Origin: Hygrophila difformis
Taxonomy: Eukaryota > Streptophyta > Magnoliopsida > Lamiales > Acanthaceae
DNA length: 64,000 bases
Direction of reading: 5' to 3'
NCBI GenBank assembly: GCA_030278955.1
Contig: JAOANR010000005.1
Coordinates: forward strand, 8,088,394-8,152,393
Made by a program: the position numbers and the translations under genes. Positions 8,700 to 19,020 of this stretch are shown here, piece after piece. Every line of letters starts with the position of its first letter. The stretch's first letter is position 1. The notes beneath the pieces were generated by a model that was given only the letters and a program-made list of their open reading frames with translations, ran no database searches and was not told the origin of the DNA.

Positions 8700-9592
8700 T
8701 GTTGAGCGTAAAATATGTAGAGGTTTAGAGACCTCTTTTGATTTATAACTTTGAAGAGATTACAGGAAGGATTACAGGAACGTAAACAAAGCGGTAAAAT
8801 TGCAGAATGAAAACAACAGAATAAAACTTGCAGAAAGAAAATAAACTGCAGAAAATGAATTTTTCTCTGTGGAGTCGAAGGGGCTTTCCAAATGAACATC
8901 CCTTTGGCTTTTATAGGCAGAAACCCTCAACCGTCAGATACCCACAACCTCTCCTAGGACACCTGTCGTCACGCCGTCTCTCCTGCTGGCAGAGATCTTC
9001 AACCGTCAGACACCTGTCTCCACGCTGGTTCTCCACATAAACCTCCCTTCCATTCTCTTCGTAACTCCTGGGCCTACATAATACGAGAAACGGGGCGCCG
9101 CCACTTTTGATGGCCTCCCAGGTTTGTGTCTTGCTCACTTTTGATGGCCTCCATTCGTCGTGCCTTGGCCTCCACCAAAGGTTTCTCGGCCGCCACCAGG
9201 AGCTCCCCGGCCGCCGTACGGCACCCCTTGGCCGCCACTTGGTTTATGATTGTGTCGCACACTTGAATCTTGACTTAGATAATCCTATGCTCACTTAAAT
9301 AGGTTCACTTCAATAGCCTCACTTCAATAATAGGCTCACTTTAATAGGCTCACTTTAATAGGCTCACCTCAAAAGGTTCACTTGATAGGCTCACTCCAAT
9401 AGGCTCACTTTAATAGTTCACTTCTCACTTCAATAGGCTCACTTTAATAACTCACGTTGAGGTTCACTTTAATAGGCTCACTTTAATAGGCTCACCTCAA
9501 AAGGCTCACTTTGATAACTCACGTTGAGGCTCACTTTAATAGGCTCACTTTAATACTTTTATTCAGTGGGACTCACTTTTATTGGGTCAACA
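8700..9592 (-). repeat. 5' LTR of gag-only element 2
   Basis: Copy of 5982-6874, 893 bp. Visible differences are single bases near 9105 and 9257. ATGTT follows at 9593-9597 as the TSD. Confidence 0.9.
8908..8915 (-). promoter_or_regulatory. TATA box of LTR promoter
   Basis: TATAAAAG on the minus strand, about 210 bp before the inner end of the 5' LTR, is a suitable core promoter for the gag transcript. The same motif is at 6190-6197 in the other LTR. Confidence 0.6.
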
Positions 9593-10321
9593 ATGTTATT
9601 GGGATTTGGATGCCATAAAAGAATATTAGAGCCATATTGCATTATTGAGAATTGAATTACAATAGTAAAATTTGAAAACACAAGATAAGAAAATAAAATC
9701 TTACATTTTGATGTTTATATTTACCTTTCTACACTACTTTCAGCTTGGCACTCTTTTCCCCATTTTATCCATATGGTTCATTCATTGACCCAATAGTTTG
9801 AGTAATAGAGGAGTACTTAAAATCTTACTTACATAAGTATGTAGTAAAACAATATACTTAGTTGATGTATTATGTGTAGGCAAAAGCCATTATCAACTCC
9901 AATTTATACTACGAGCCCGTTTGAATTGACTTTTAAAAAAAGCAAAAGCCAAATGCAAAAACAGAAGTGAAAGCCAAAAGCAGAAGCATGTAACTTTTGT
10001 ATTTGGATGGAATGTTTCAAAAGCAGCTTCTTTTCAAAAATGGGTTTCGATATGTAAAGATGAAAAATGTTTTTGGAATGTTATACTCCCTTCGTTTTTT
10101 TAAAGATTACGTTTTGACTTTTTTTACTGTTCATTGTAGCACTTTGACTTCTATTTTTGTTATAGTTATAAAAAAACAAAATATATCCGAGTGAGATTGT
10201 AACATCCCGGAAAATTATTTCATAATTAATCTAATTAATTATGATTGATGAAACAATTGGGCTAAATGAGATTTATATGGTGTTGGACAAAAGAGTGTGG
10301 GTAGCCCAACAAGTGAAATAA

Positions 10322-10784
10322 GAGGGTGTTTGGAATGGCTTTTGGGAAGGTGCTTTTGGCTTTTGCTTCTGCCAAAAGCACTTTTGGTGGAAAATAAACG
10401 TTTGGTTTGGCTTTTCAAAAAAAGCAGAAGCACCTCGAAAAGCTGCAAAAGTGCTTTTGGGAGAAGCAGCTCAGGGGGTGCTTCTCCAAAAAGCAGAAGC
10501 CAAAAGCACTTCGTAAATTGTGCAAAGACTTAAATACCCTCATTACTTAATGTAAATTACACTATAAATATATCCTATTATCATATTAATTAGCATGTCC
10601 TTTTTGGTAATTTACACATTTAAAAAGCACTTTTTACTTTTACACATCCAAACACACTTTTGAAAAAAAGCTGCTTTTCAAACATTCCATCCAAACACAA
10701 AAGTTACCTGCTTCTGCTTTTGGCTTTCACTTCTGCTTCTGCTTTTGGCTTCTGCTTTTTTCAAAAGCCAATCCAAACGGGCCC
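10322..10784. mobile_element. PIF/Harbinger-type MITE (463 bp)
   Basis: Termini GAGGGTGTTTGGAATGGCTTTT and, inverted, GGGCCCGTTTGGATTGGCTTTT, with TSD TAA at 10319-10321 and 10785-10787. Subterminal AAAAGCAGAAGC words are repeated in both halves. The sequence resembles the ends of the outer element at 9912-14285, so two related MITEs occupy different levels of one nest. It has no coding capacity. Confidence 0.85.
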
Positions 10785-12816
10785 TAAATGGTGGAATTGT
10801 TTAACCCAACATTTTAATCCATTACCCAAGCCCACAACCCATTTATATTTGACTTGAAAGAGAAATAGGGATCACTTTCACACCCCATTTTCCCGTCACT
10901 TTGAGAGCTCAAATTAGGGCTCATGGAGGAGAGAACCCGTTGACTTGGAGGAAGAGAGAAGGCTTTGGAATCAAGCTATTCAAGTGCAATGGAAGCAATG
11001 GAAGCTCCTTGAGGTATGGAATCCACTTCTCTACCCTTCCTTGTTCTGATTTCGGTGTTTTGGGGGAAGAGACAAATTCTTCCATGGTTGGAAGGGAGGC
11101 TGGCTGTTCGCCGGAGGAGGTTGTGGTCGCGACGGTGGTGTGGTGGAGCCAGCGCCGCGGTGGCGTGGCGTCGGGGTTGGCGGCAGCAGGCTGCTGCCTG
11201 CTGCTGGGCGCAGTGCAACGCGCTGCTGCGCGTTGCCGGCGGCAAAGCCGCCGCCCTCCGGCGAGGGCGGCAAGTGGTTGATGGTGGTGGTGCTGTGGCC
11301 GCGGTGTTGTTGGCGGCAGTGGTGGTGGTGTTGGGTATTTTTCATATTTTGGCTCCTTGTGCTATTCGAACTCTATGTTCTGATTTGGGGTTGATTATGT
11401 GTGTGGGTTTGTGGAATTATTTGTGAACTTGTTTAGTGGATGTTGTAATGGAGTTGGGTGTTAGATTATTGTTTGGATTTTATAGGTAAGCAATTGTTGA
11501 GTAATCTTGAATTTAAATGTTTTAATGGATTTTAAAGTGTTATAGTGAAGTCCTTGTTTAAATGTTATTATGCTATTCTAGTGCTACTTGGTTATTATAC
11601 AAGTCTTGGTATGCTAATTAAAGGATAAATGAATTTAATTGATCATGTTAACATGTGGTTAAATTCTTTTGTATTCTTGGAGTGCTTTATTAAAGTGTTT
11701 GGAAAGGATTTTTAATTGGTATCTTTAGAGTAGCTAAATTGTGATTGTTGAATATTGGAATTCTTGAATAGTTAAAATGATTAGTGTAGAAAAATGATTT
11801 GGAGGATTTATGGATTGATGTATTGATTACTTGAATTGCTTAAGTATGTGAGTTCGGTTTAGATGGATTAAATTTATTATGGACTCAAATGAGCAACATC
11901 ATGAATATGTTCTTGTTATGGTATTCTATAAGCTAGTTGATCCTTTACTCAATTATTTAAGTTGTTGAGTTCTTATATATGTGGGCTCTTTATATATATT
12001 GGGTCGTTAAATAGAATGAGAAGTTCTTATTAGTGTGATTCTTGAACTTGTTAGTCATTATTCTTGAATATTTAGAATTGTATTTGGGTATTTGATCTTG
12101 TTCTTTGTTATTGGGAGTTGGTGGATTAAATGGTGTAATGGTGGATGGCTTGTTTTGTGGGTTTGATAAAGGGAATTGGAGGTGGATGTTGAATTGGAGA
12201 TAGGAGGAGATGAATGTGTTGGTGGTGTTAGAATTATTTAAATTCTCATGATAATATTTTTGTATAGGGATCACTCATGAAGCCTTGGGAGTTTGAAGAC
12301 AAACAAAGGAAGCTTTAAAGATTTATAATAAAGGCAAGGGTTAGAATAGCATAATTGCATAAAGAGATAAGTGGAGATGTTACACAATGTGAATCTAGAT
12401 GATTAGGAATATTATTCCTAGGAATGCTTAAAACCTATTTCTAGATAACCTAGACGTATTTAAGTGCTCTATACGAATTGTATGATGCCTTAGATGAGCG
12501 TGGATTATTATGCCTTAGATGAATCTAAGTGTTCTCGCGAATCATATGTTGCTTTAACAACTAGGTCAAACCTTAGAATCTTAAGGAATACCAGGTGGAC
12601 GGGTTCCTTGCACTATGACTTAAAAGAATATTTACTGTTATGTTGAGATTGGTGTATCTCAAGACCATTGTGATGATACTTGACAACTCTTATGATGTGT
12701 TCAATCTATGGTTTGGTTTTGGTAAATTATACGTCTTATGAAACCAATGCATGAGCCACATGGTATATGGAATTTCGGATATCGGATGAGAGTAATTGTC
12801 CCTCCTACGGGTAGAG

Positions 12817-13330
12817 CCTGTATGTGTCTATAACCCTAGGCAGTTGGAGTACTGTCTGGGACACCGGTGTTGGTAGTTATAGAATCCTCTGCATGGCGAG
12901 ATAAGCCTGTATGTGTCTATAACCCTAGACAGTTGAAAACTAGTCTAGGATGCCGGTGTTAGTAGTTATAGAGTCTTCTGCATGGCGAGAGATGATATTA
13001 TTTGGTTAATGGATTATGGTGCATTGGATTGGTTTCATCTGACATATAATTTGATTAATGAATTATGGTGCATTTGATTGGTTTCATATTTGATTAATGG
13101 ATTATGGTGCATTGGATTTATTTCGCCTGACATATAATTTGACTAATGGATTATGAGCATAGGATTGGTTTCATATTTGATTAATGGATTATGGTGTATT
13201 GGATTGGCTTCATCTGACATATATTTTATTAATGGAGTATGGTGCATTAGATTGGTTTTATATGACATATATGCATGGCGAGAGGTGATATTGGTGATTA
13301 ATGGATTATGGATAGGATTATGTTGTATAT
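12817..13330. repeat. Tandem repeats inside the solo LTR
   Basis: Two copies of an approximately 85-bp unit (from about 12818 and 12903) share CCTGTATGTGTCTATAACCC and TAGTTATAGA...CTGCATGGCGAGA. They are followed by about five degenerate units containing TTAATGGATTATGGTGCATT and GGTTTCAT (12998-13320). This is internal expansion typical of long LTRs. Confidence 0.7.
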
Positions 13331-14889
13331 GACTTGAGGAAAATGTCCAGAATTTACTTTATGTCTTTAATTATTGTTATTAATTGTTGTTATAGATTCT
13401 TTATGCTATGCTACTTCTATTCCTTGCCGGTACAACGTTATGTTGTGCTGACACCTTGTCGCTGTTTGGTTGTTTTATAGATTTTCCTACGGATGGCGCA
13501 GAACACGATGATGGGGTACGGGCTGAGCGAACTAGTTAGGGTGCATATTTATGTTTTTATTTAATTGGAATATATTTTTATACACATTTATCGGTTATCT
13601 GACGTAGAGTTAGTTGTCGTTCATCGAGGTGATTGTTGAAGCACTTGGATTTTATTATGTATAAATTTCTGGTATTGAAATTGTGAGCATATCGATAATT
13701 TATTCAGGGTTTGTAGCCCGGATATGCAATGTGATGTTCCTGGGATTGCTCACAGCTTATGATAGTTTTCTTGTTACAGTTATTTATTTGTACTTGTGTC
13801 TAGCCTTGTATTGACTGTCTAAGCAGAGTAATCGACAGTTTAGAACAGTTAATACGGCGGTGACGTCACGAAAATGGTTTTAAATTTTCGGGGCGTCACA
13901 GAGATCTTGTTGGATTCGTCTCATCTTGTTCTTTTTAAATATCAAATTTTTAGAATTTTTACTTGTACCTAATTTGAGTTATTAATCGTTGAAAATGTGC
14001 ATTGGCCTACGTGCAAATGAGAAGCGTAACCTTTAAAAAAAACGAAGGAAGTAATTACTAAAAAGTACATGCTACGTATGAGAATAATACATATTTATAG
14101 TGTAATTTAAATATATTAGTGGGGTCATTTAAGACTTTGCACACATTACCAGAAGCATTTTTGCAGATTTTCGATGTGCTTTTGCTTTTTCTAAAAAGCC
14201 AAAACTAACACTATTTTTTCATCAAAAGTATTTTTGCATATGCAAAAGGCAAAAACACCTAAAAAAAAGTAATTCCAAACACCCCCTACATGCTATTTCA
14301 TTAAAGTAATTGTCCATTATTTTTTTTTATTATCCTTTTTTTAAAACAAAGTTGCTTATTGTAGAAGGGATTTTACACGACATGATTAAAATCTCTTTAA
14401 TTAATCATATAAAAAAAATTAGTGCTCTAATGTATTTCTTTATTGCCCTCTTGGATAATCATGTAGAGTAATTTATAAGTAAATATTTTAATATACAGAA
14501 AAAGTAATGTGGGCAGGTATGTGTGGACGAAGCTCAAGAAGACTAGGTATAAGCTTAATTTTTGGTCTTGAACTTGAAAATATATTCATTCCAATGAAGC
14601 AAGTTATTGAAACGAACTGTTCAGTTAATTAGTTCACTGTTCCATATCTAAGTAGTGAACACTCTTTCCATGTCATAATATGTGTGATTCTAGGTATGCA
14701 TGCAATCATTCTGAGATTGGTTTATATCTATGTACAGTTGTATATTTTACTTTTGTAATTTTCCAGCATTGTTATTACAAATGGGAAGATAATTTTTATG
14801 GTTGTGATGTGTGAGGTGTTACATGATTTTCGTTGTTTGGGGGTGATGTGTAATGCGGTTGCTAGTGGCTTCTTGCAGGTGATGGTGAA

Positions 14890-15436
14890 GCTAGGCCCTC
14901 AATTCTGTTGTGTCTCAAAGCATGTTTATAACGTCAATGTCTATTTGGGAACAGCTGGGAGGATGAAAGATTAAGATATATCAAAGAATCATGTTTTAAG
15001 GGGATTGCTCCCAACTCTGTACCCGTATCCACTACAATGCGGCTCCTCAAATCTTGGGATGTGAATGCGAGATGCTTCAAGTTTATCGATGGGAGGGTAT
15101 TAGAGATTACACCTGATCGGATAGCGGCGGTGTATGGTCTCCCATGTGGGCGGAGGACTGATCTCATTACCAAACTGAAGCTCTGAACGATAATGTTGAC
15201 TTTTGTTAGGAAATTAGTGAGCGTTTAGATTTATGCAAGAACGGGGCTGTACACTTAACTGGGACCGATTGATTTAGCTTCTGACAAAGGATGATTGGGT
15301 TGCTGAAATGGACATTGGTGATTACTGGAGGTTATATTGCAGTTTGTGCATTGGGGCTGTCCTAGTGCCGATGACCAATAGAAGGGTGCGCTTGCACTAT
15401 TTAGGATTGCTGCAGACGAGAGATATGGCCGAATGA
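14890..15436 (+). pseudogene. Remnant resembling a MULE-associated plant protein domain, left-arm copy
   Basis: Read on the plus strand, a frame after 14935 gives ERLRYIKESCFKGIAP, LLKSWDVNARCF, ITPDRIAAVYGLPCG. Downstream, in shifted frames, comes WVAEMDIGDYWRLYC and VPMTNRRVRLHYLGLLQ. The pattern of an IT..-I...GLP.G motif is like the N-terminal domain of plant proteins linked to MULE-type transposons and C48 peptidase genes; this assignment is tentative. A TGA at about 15184-15186 and frame changes break it. TTGCAG at about 14873-14878 could be a splice acceptor. The mirror copy is at 15744-16121. Confidence 0.4.
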
Positions 15437-15596
15437 TTCAACTGGGCAGCATTTGTACAAGAGAAGATTGTAGGGAAGCTCTCTCCGGCGGGTGCTTCTA
15501 GGAATGTCGTTGAGTTGCTGGGCAGGCACTAAGCATTATTCTTTTATTGTATCATGGTTAGGTTCTTGTGTATCTTTAACTGAAAAACATAATGAA

Positions 15597-17995
15597 CAGT
15601 TAAAGATACATAAGAACCTAACCGTGATACAATAAAAAATAACGCTTGGCCGCCTGCCCAGCAACTCAACGACATTCCTAGAAGCACCCGCCGGAGAGAG
15701 CTTCCCTACAATCTTCTCTTGTGCAAATTTCTGCCCAGCTGAATCATTCAACCATCTCTCTCGTTTGCAGCAATCCTAAGTAGTGCAAGCGTACCCTTCT
15801 ATTGGTCATTGGCACTAGGACAACCCCAATGCACAAAATGCAATATAACCTCCAGTAATCACCAATGTCCATTTCAGCAACCCAATCATCCTTTATAAGA
15901 AGCTGAATCAATTGGTCCCCGTTAATGTGTACAGCTTCCTTCTTGCACAAATCTAAACGCTCCCTCATTTCCTCACAAAAGTCAGCATTCTCGTTCAGCT
16001 TCAGCTTGGTAATGAGATCAGTCCTCTGCCTACATAGACTGACATCATTGATATATCTCAATCTTTCATCCTCCCGGTTGTTTCCCAAATAGACTGACAT
16101 CTTAAACATGCTTTGGGACACAACAGAATTGAGGGCCTCGCTTCACCATCACCTGCAAGAAGCCACCAGCCACCGCATTACACATCACCCCCAAACAACG
16201 AAAATCACGTAACACCCCACACATCACAGCCATAAAAATTATCTTCCCATTTGTAATAACAATGCTGGAAAATTACAAAAGTAAACAATACAACTGTACA
16301 TACATATAAACAAATCTCAGAATGATTGCATGCATACCTAGAATCAGACATATTATGACATGGAAAGAGTGCTTAGTGCTCACTACTTAGATATGGAACA
16401 GTGAACTAATTAACTGAACAGTTTGTTTCAATAACTTGCTTCTTTGATATGAACATATTTTCAAGTTCAAGACCGAAAATTAAACTTATACATAGTGTTC
16501 TTGAACTTTGTCCACAAATACCTGCCCACATTACTTTTTATGTATATTAAAATATTTAATTATAAATTACTCTACATGATTACCGAACAGGGCAATAAAG
16601 AAATACATTAGAGCACTAATTTTTTATATGATTAATTAAAGAGATTTTAATCATGTCATCTAAAATCCCTTCTACAATAAGAAACTTTGTATTAAAAAAG
16701 TAATTAAAAAAACGAAATAATGACGATTACTTTTATGAAATAGCATGTAGTATAAATTGGAGTTGATTATGGCTTTTGCCTATACATAATACATTACGTA
16801 AGTATATTGTTTTACTACATACTTATGTAAGTAAGATTTTAACTATATATAATACTTCTATATTACTCAAACAATTGGGCAATGAATGAACCATATGGAC
16901 AAAATGGGGAAAAGAGTGCCAAGGTGAAATTAGTGTAGAAAGGTCAATCTAAACATCAAAATGTAAGATTTTATTTTATAACTATCTCGTGTGTTCAAAT
17001 TTTATTATTGCCATTCAATTCTCAATAATACAATATGGCCTTAATATTCTTTTATAGCATCCAAATCCCCCTAATATGCAGATGGTAACAACAAACATTG
17101 GAGAATATCTACAAACCATCATCTCATGTTTTCCAGTACAATTCAAATTCCCCTAATATTTTTTATAGCATCCCATGAGACTTACAATGATTGTGATGAT
17201 CACAACATATTTACAGACTAAATTTCATATCATTGATACTAATCCACTCATGATTTTGTACAAAGCAGTTACCACTTATCAATCCTCCCGTATCCTTTGT
17301 CTACTTTTCTACTTTTGCTAGTTTCTACTGTTCAATTAAAGACAAAAAGACAGACAATGTAATGTGCACCAGTGGTAAAAAAAAAATCAAGAAAGACACG
17401 GATTAAGTACCTTGAAGCAGAATCCCTAATCTTCGTCGGTTAGCCCCCCACTCCAATTGGCTACTCACCCAGAAAGCTTTCAAGAACGATGAGCCCCCGG
17501 TTACCCAATGTGGCAACAAACAGTGCCCACCAAGCGGCGAGTGTGTGGCTGCACAAAACACCAACCGCGCACTGATGTCGGAGATCCTCGCCGTCCAACA
17601 CTCACGAAGCAGAGTGTGAATTGGGGAGCAATGTGCTTTGGGTTGGTGGGTTTACAAGGAGAGCTTCGTGAGAGAGAATGTCTCGATATGGCAGAGGGGA
17701 CTAAATTCTCCGACCCGACCCGGTGGAACCTGTGGGTTCACCCCGAAACCCTCTATCCCATATATTTCCCCAAAAAAATAATATTGTAAATCCAATTCAA
17801 AATACGAATGAATTACCTATAAGCCCAAAAAGACGGATGGTTTGCAAAATAAAATATTGGGTACTAATTTAAAAATCCATATCTTTGTTTCTATGCAATC
17901 TATTAAAAAACTACAATAATAATATAGAACACTGTCATAAAACGTAGATTCACGCACCAAATTTCAAAACATCATGCGAAAGGGGCCCCTGAACA
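15597..17995 (-). repeat. Right arm of large inverted repeat
   Basis: Reverse complement of the left arm, 2.4 kb, without the two large insertions. It therefore preserves the pre-insertion sequence of both sites (CTACATGCTA near 16745 and GCAGATGGTAACAAC near 17076). Compared with the left arm it lacks about 110-130 bp near 16035 inside the protein-like segment. The outer end is near AAAATGTTCAGGGGCCCC on the inverted strand. Whether it is a foldback-type element or a plain inverted duplication is unresolved. Confidence 0.85.
15744..16121 (-). pseudogene. MULE-associated-like domain remnant, right-arm copy
   Basis: An open frame of 125 codons (MSQSMFKMSVYLG...) on the minus strand is the mirror of 14890-15436. 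It keeps KLKLNENADFCEEMRERLDL, WVAEMDIGDYWRLYC and VRLHYLGLLQTRE in one frame. However, the block KESCFKGIAP through AVYGLPCG found in the left arm is deleted between RYIND and RRTDLITK. Neither copy is complete, and both point toward the centre of the palindrome. It is probably non-functional. Confidence 0.4.
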
Positions 17996-18135
17996 TTTTT
18001 GTACCTCAATTTTTATATATGATTATATATATATACACATATCTTGGAGCTAATACACACTCCATATCTAGGGTGGTGGAGTGGGGCTCTATACAATATT
18101 ACTTCATCTTTTAAGCTTTCTTCTTTTGGACACAG

Positions 18136-18677
18136 AACATGTTTGACAATTAACTGTCAACTGATTATGTGAGTAATATTGGGAATCAAACCCAAGTCCC
18201 ACATCAGAAGAATAGGGAAATGTAATTCTAAATATAAGAGTCCATCTAACTCCATTAATATGGGATCTTTTGGGAGGTGTCAAAGACAAAACCGTGAGGC
18301 CTTTGCCCAAAGCGGACAATGCCGGAGTTCGGGTGGCAGTCACAGTCCCAACAAGTGGTATCAAGTGAGGGTCTCGCGATTGGGATCCGTGTTCGGTGTC
18401 TTGTGTAGAAGTCTTCATGATATTGTGTTGGGTATCAAACCCAAGTCCCACATCGGAAGACATATAAGAGTCCAGCTAAATGCCTCAAGGGTTTTGCCCC
18501 AAATGGACAATATCATATAAAAAGCTGAAATTCAAAATGCAACTCTTATCATCGAATTAAAAAGAACTCATTGGACATTGTTTTAAGTTATTTTGTCTCT
18601 TTAAAAAGCTATTTTGTTTCAAAATGTCTCACAAACTAGCTGATTCAATTTAGTTTAGTTGTTTTATCAAACACCCC
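18136..18677. mobile_element. MITE (same family as 52570-52825), interrupted
   Basis: The left part (CATGTTTGACAATTAACTG... ATTATGTGAGTAAT) and the right part (TTTTAAGTTATTTTGTCTCT ... GTTTTATCAAACACCCC) match the two halves of the MITE at 52570-52825. A TRIM-like retroelement sits between them. Outer ends are approximate because they have decayed. Confidence 0.6.
18177..18520 (+). mobile_element. TRIM-like miniature LTR retroelement remnant
   Basis: A 5' LTR-like segment (18177-18353) runs from a decayed TG(T)TGGGAATCAAACCC to CCCAACA. It is followed by TGGTATCA (18356-18363), which matches the initiator-Met primer-binding site, and a short internal region. A second, truncated LTR starts TGTTGGGTATCAAACCC at 18426. 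Both carry AAGTCCCACATC(A/G)GAAGA and GCGGACAAT or TGGACAAT. The total is under 350 bp with no ORF, as for TRIM elements. Confidence 0.65.
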
Positions 18678-18763
18678 ATAATATTTTAGGTAAGATTAAT
18701 TAGAATTGAAATAAAGATAGATTAGTGTTTAAAATAAAATGATTAATGGGAATTTATATGGTA

Positions 18764-19018
18764 CTTCCTTTGTTTTTTTTGTTTAATTGCTACGAACTCA
18801 CTCAACGCGCAGTTCAATGCGCATTTTAAATCATTAATAACTCCTGTTCGATACAAGTAAAAATTCTAGAAGTTCGATATTGAAAAACAACAAGATGAAT
18901 ATAAAAAGATCCCATTTGCTATATTTTAACTTGTATAACTATGATAAAACTTTAAGTCAAAGTATGCGTGAACAGTGCCGAAAAATCAAATGTATCAAAC
19001 ATTAAAAAATGGAGGAAG
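18764..19018. mobile_element. Stowaway-like MITE (255 bp)
   Basis: Ends are CTTCCTTTGTTTTTTTTG and, inverted, CTTCCTCCATTTTTTAATG, flanked by TA (18762-18763, 19019-19020). Size and terminal motif match the other Stowaways here. It lies about 1.4 kb upstream of the WAKL gene. Confidence 0.7.
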
Positions 19019-19020
19019 TA

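Larger units (their letters stand above)
5982..9592 (-). mobile_element. Gag-only LTR retrotransposon (TR-GAG-like), copy 2
   Basis: A 3,611-bp LTR element on the minus strand inside the left arm of the inverted repeat. It has a perfect TSD, ATGTT (5977-5981 and 9593-9597), and two 893-bp LTRs. The 5' LTR is 8700-9592 and the 3' LTR is 5982-6874; I saw only about two mismatches (near 6387 and 6539), so it is very young. Between them lies one intact gag ORF homologous to that of copy 1, but no pol. Its primer-binding and purine-tract sequences match copy 1, yet its LTRs do not. Confidence 0.9.
10198..13900. mobile_element. Solo LTR (chromovirus Tekay/Del type, likely), 3.7 kb
   Basis: Starts TGTAACATCC, ends GGGGCGTCACA, and has a perfect TSD GAGAT (10193-10197, 13901-13905). 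It holds no internal LTR pair, primer site or retroviral ORF, so a solo LTR left by LTR-LTR recombination fits best. Removing its nested MITE gives about 3.24 kb, a length known for Tekay/Del LTRs. ORFs at 10901-11426 rich in Arg and Ala come from a GC-rich stretch and look non-coding. A non-autonomous retroelement without recognisable internal features is the alternative. Confidence 0.75.
10086..14051. mobile_element. Stowaway-like MITE, split by a solo LTR
   Basis: Terminal inverted repeats are CTCCCTTCGTTTTTTTAAAG on the left and, read inward on the other strand, CTTCCTTCGTTTTTTTTAAA on the right, flanked by TA. Removing the insertion at 10198-13900 leaves about 258 bp, the usual size for this family and close to the three other Stowaways in this window. 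Stowaway MITEs are moved by Tc1/mariner transposases, and none is encoded here. Confidence 0.8.
9912..14285. mobile_element. PIF/Harbinger-like MITE, interrupted by nested insertions
   Basis: The undamaged right arm of the inverted repeat shows the empty site. Here the site is split by an element starting CGAGCCCGTTTGAATTG and ending in the complement of GGGGTGTTTGGAATTAC. CTA (9909-9911, 14286-14288) is duplicated; CTAC is equally possible. Ends rich in AAAAGC(A)GAAGCC words and a 3-bp TSD suggest a PIF/Harbinger (Tourist-type) element. Its own sequence is only about 0.4 kb; the rest is a Stowaway and its contents. No transposase is present. Confidence 0.7.
5085..15582 (+). repeat. Left arm of large inverted repeat (with insertions)
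   Basis: Reading inward, this arm matches the reverse complement of 15597-17995, with a 14-bp spacer (15583-15596) between the arms. Matching blocks are 5085-5976, 9598-9911 and 14289-15582. The gaps are exactly a gag-only retrotransposon (5982-9592) and a nested DNA-transposon stack (9912-14285), each with its own TSD. Removing them leaves about 2.5 kb. Identity looks near 90%, so the duplication is old relative to the insertions. Near the centre, CAGTTAAAGATACA-type arms can pair closely. Confidence 0.85.

Noticed and set aside
7133..8899. 588-residue Gag starting inside the LTR at 8899
   Set aside because: The extra 85 residues come from LTR and leader sequence; homology with the other Gag starts at the ATG at 8644.
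10901..11426. Overlapping open frames rich in Arg, Ala and Gly on both strands
   Set aside because: They lie in a GC-rich tract of a solo LTR, in several frames at once, with no domain; compositional artefact.
11990..12274. Asn/Thr/Pro-rich minus-strand frame of 94 codons
   Set aside because: Low-complexity frame inside the solo LTR; no similarity and no partner.
5085..17995. Inverted repeat as an assembly artefact
   Set aside because: The arms differ by many substitutions, a 110-130 bp deletion and two separate insertions with TSDs, so they are distinct sequences.
18104..18520. Open frames across the TRIM/MITE on both strands
   Set aside because: They cross element boundaries and contain LTR-like sequence; not genes.
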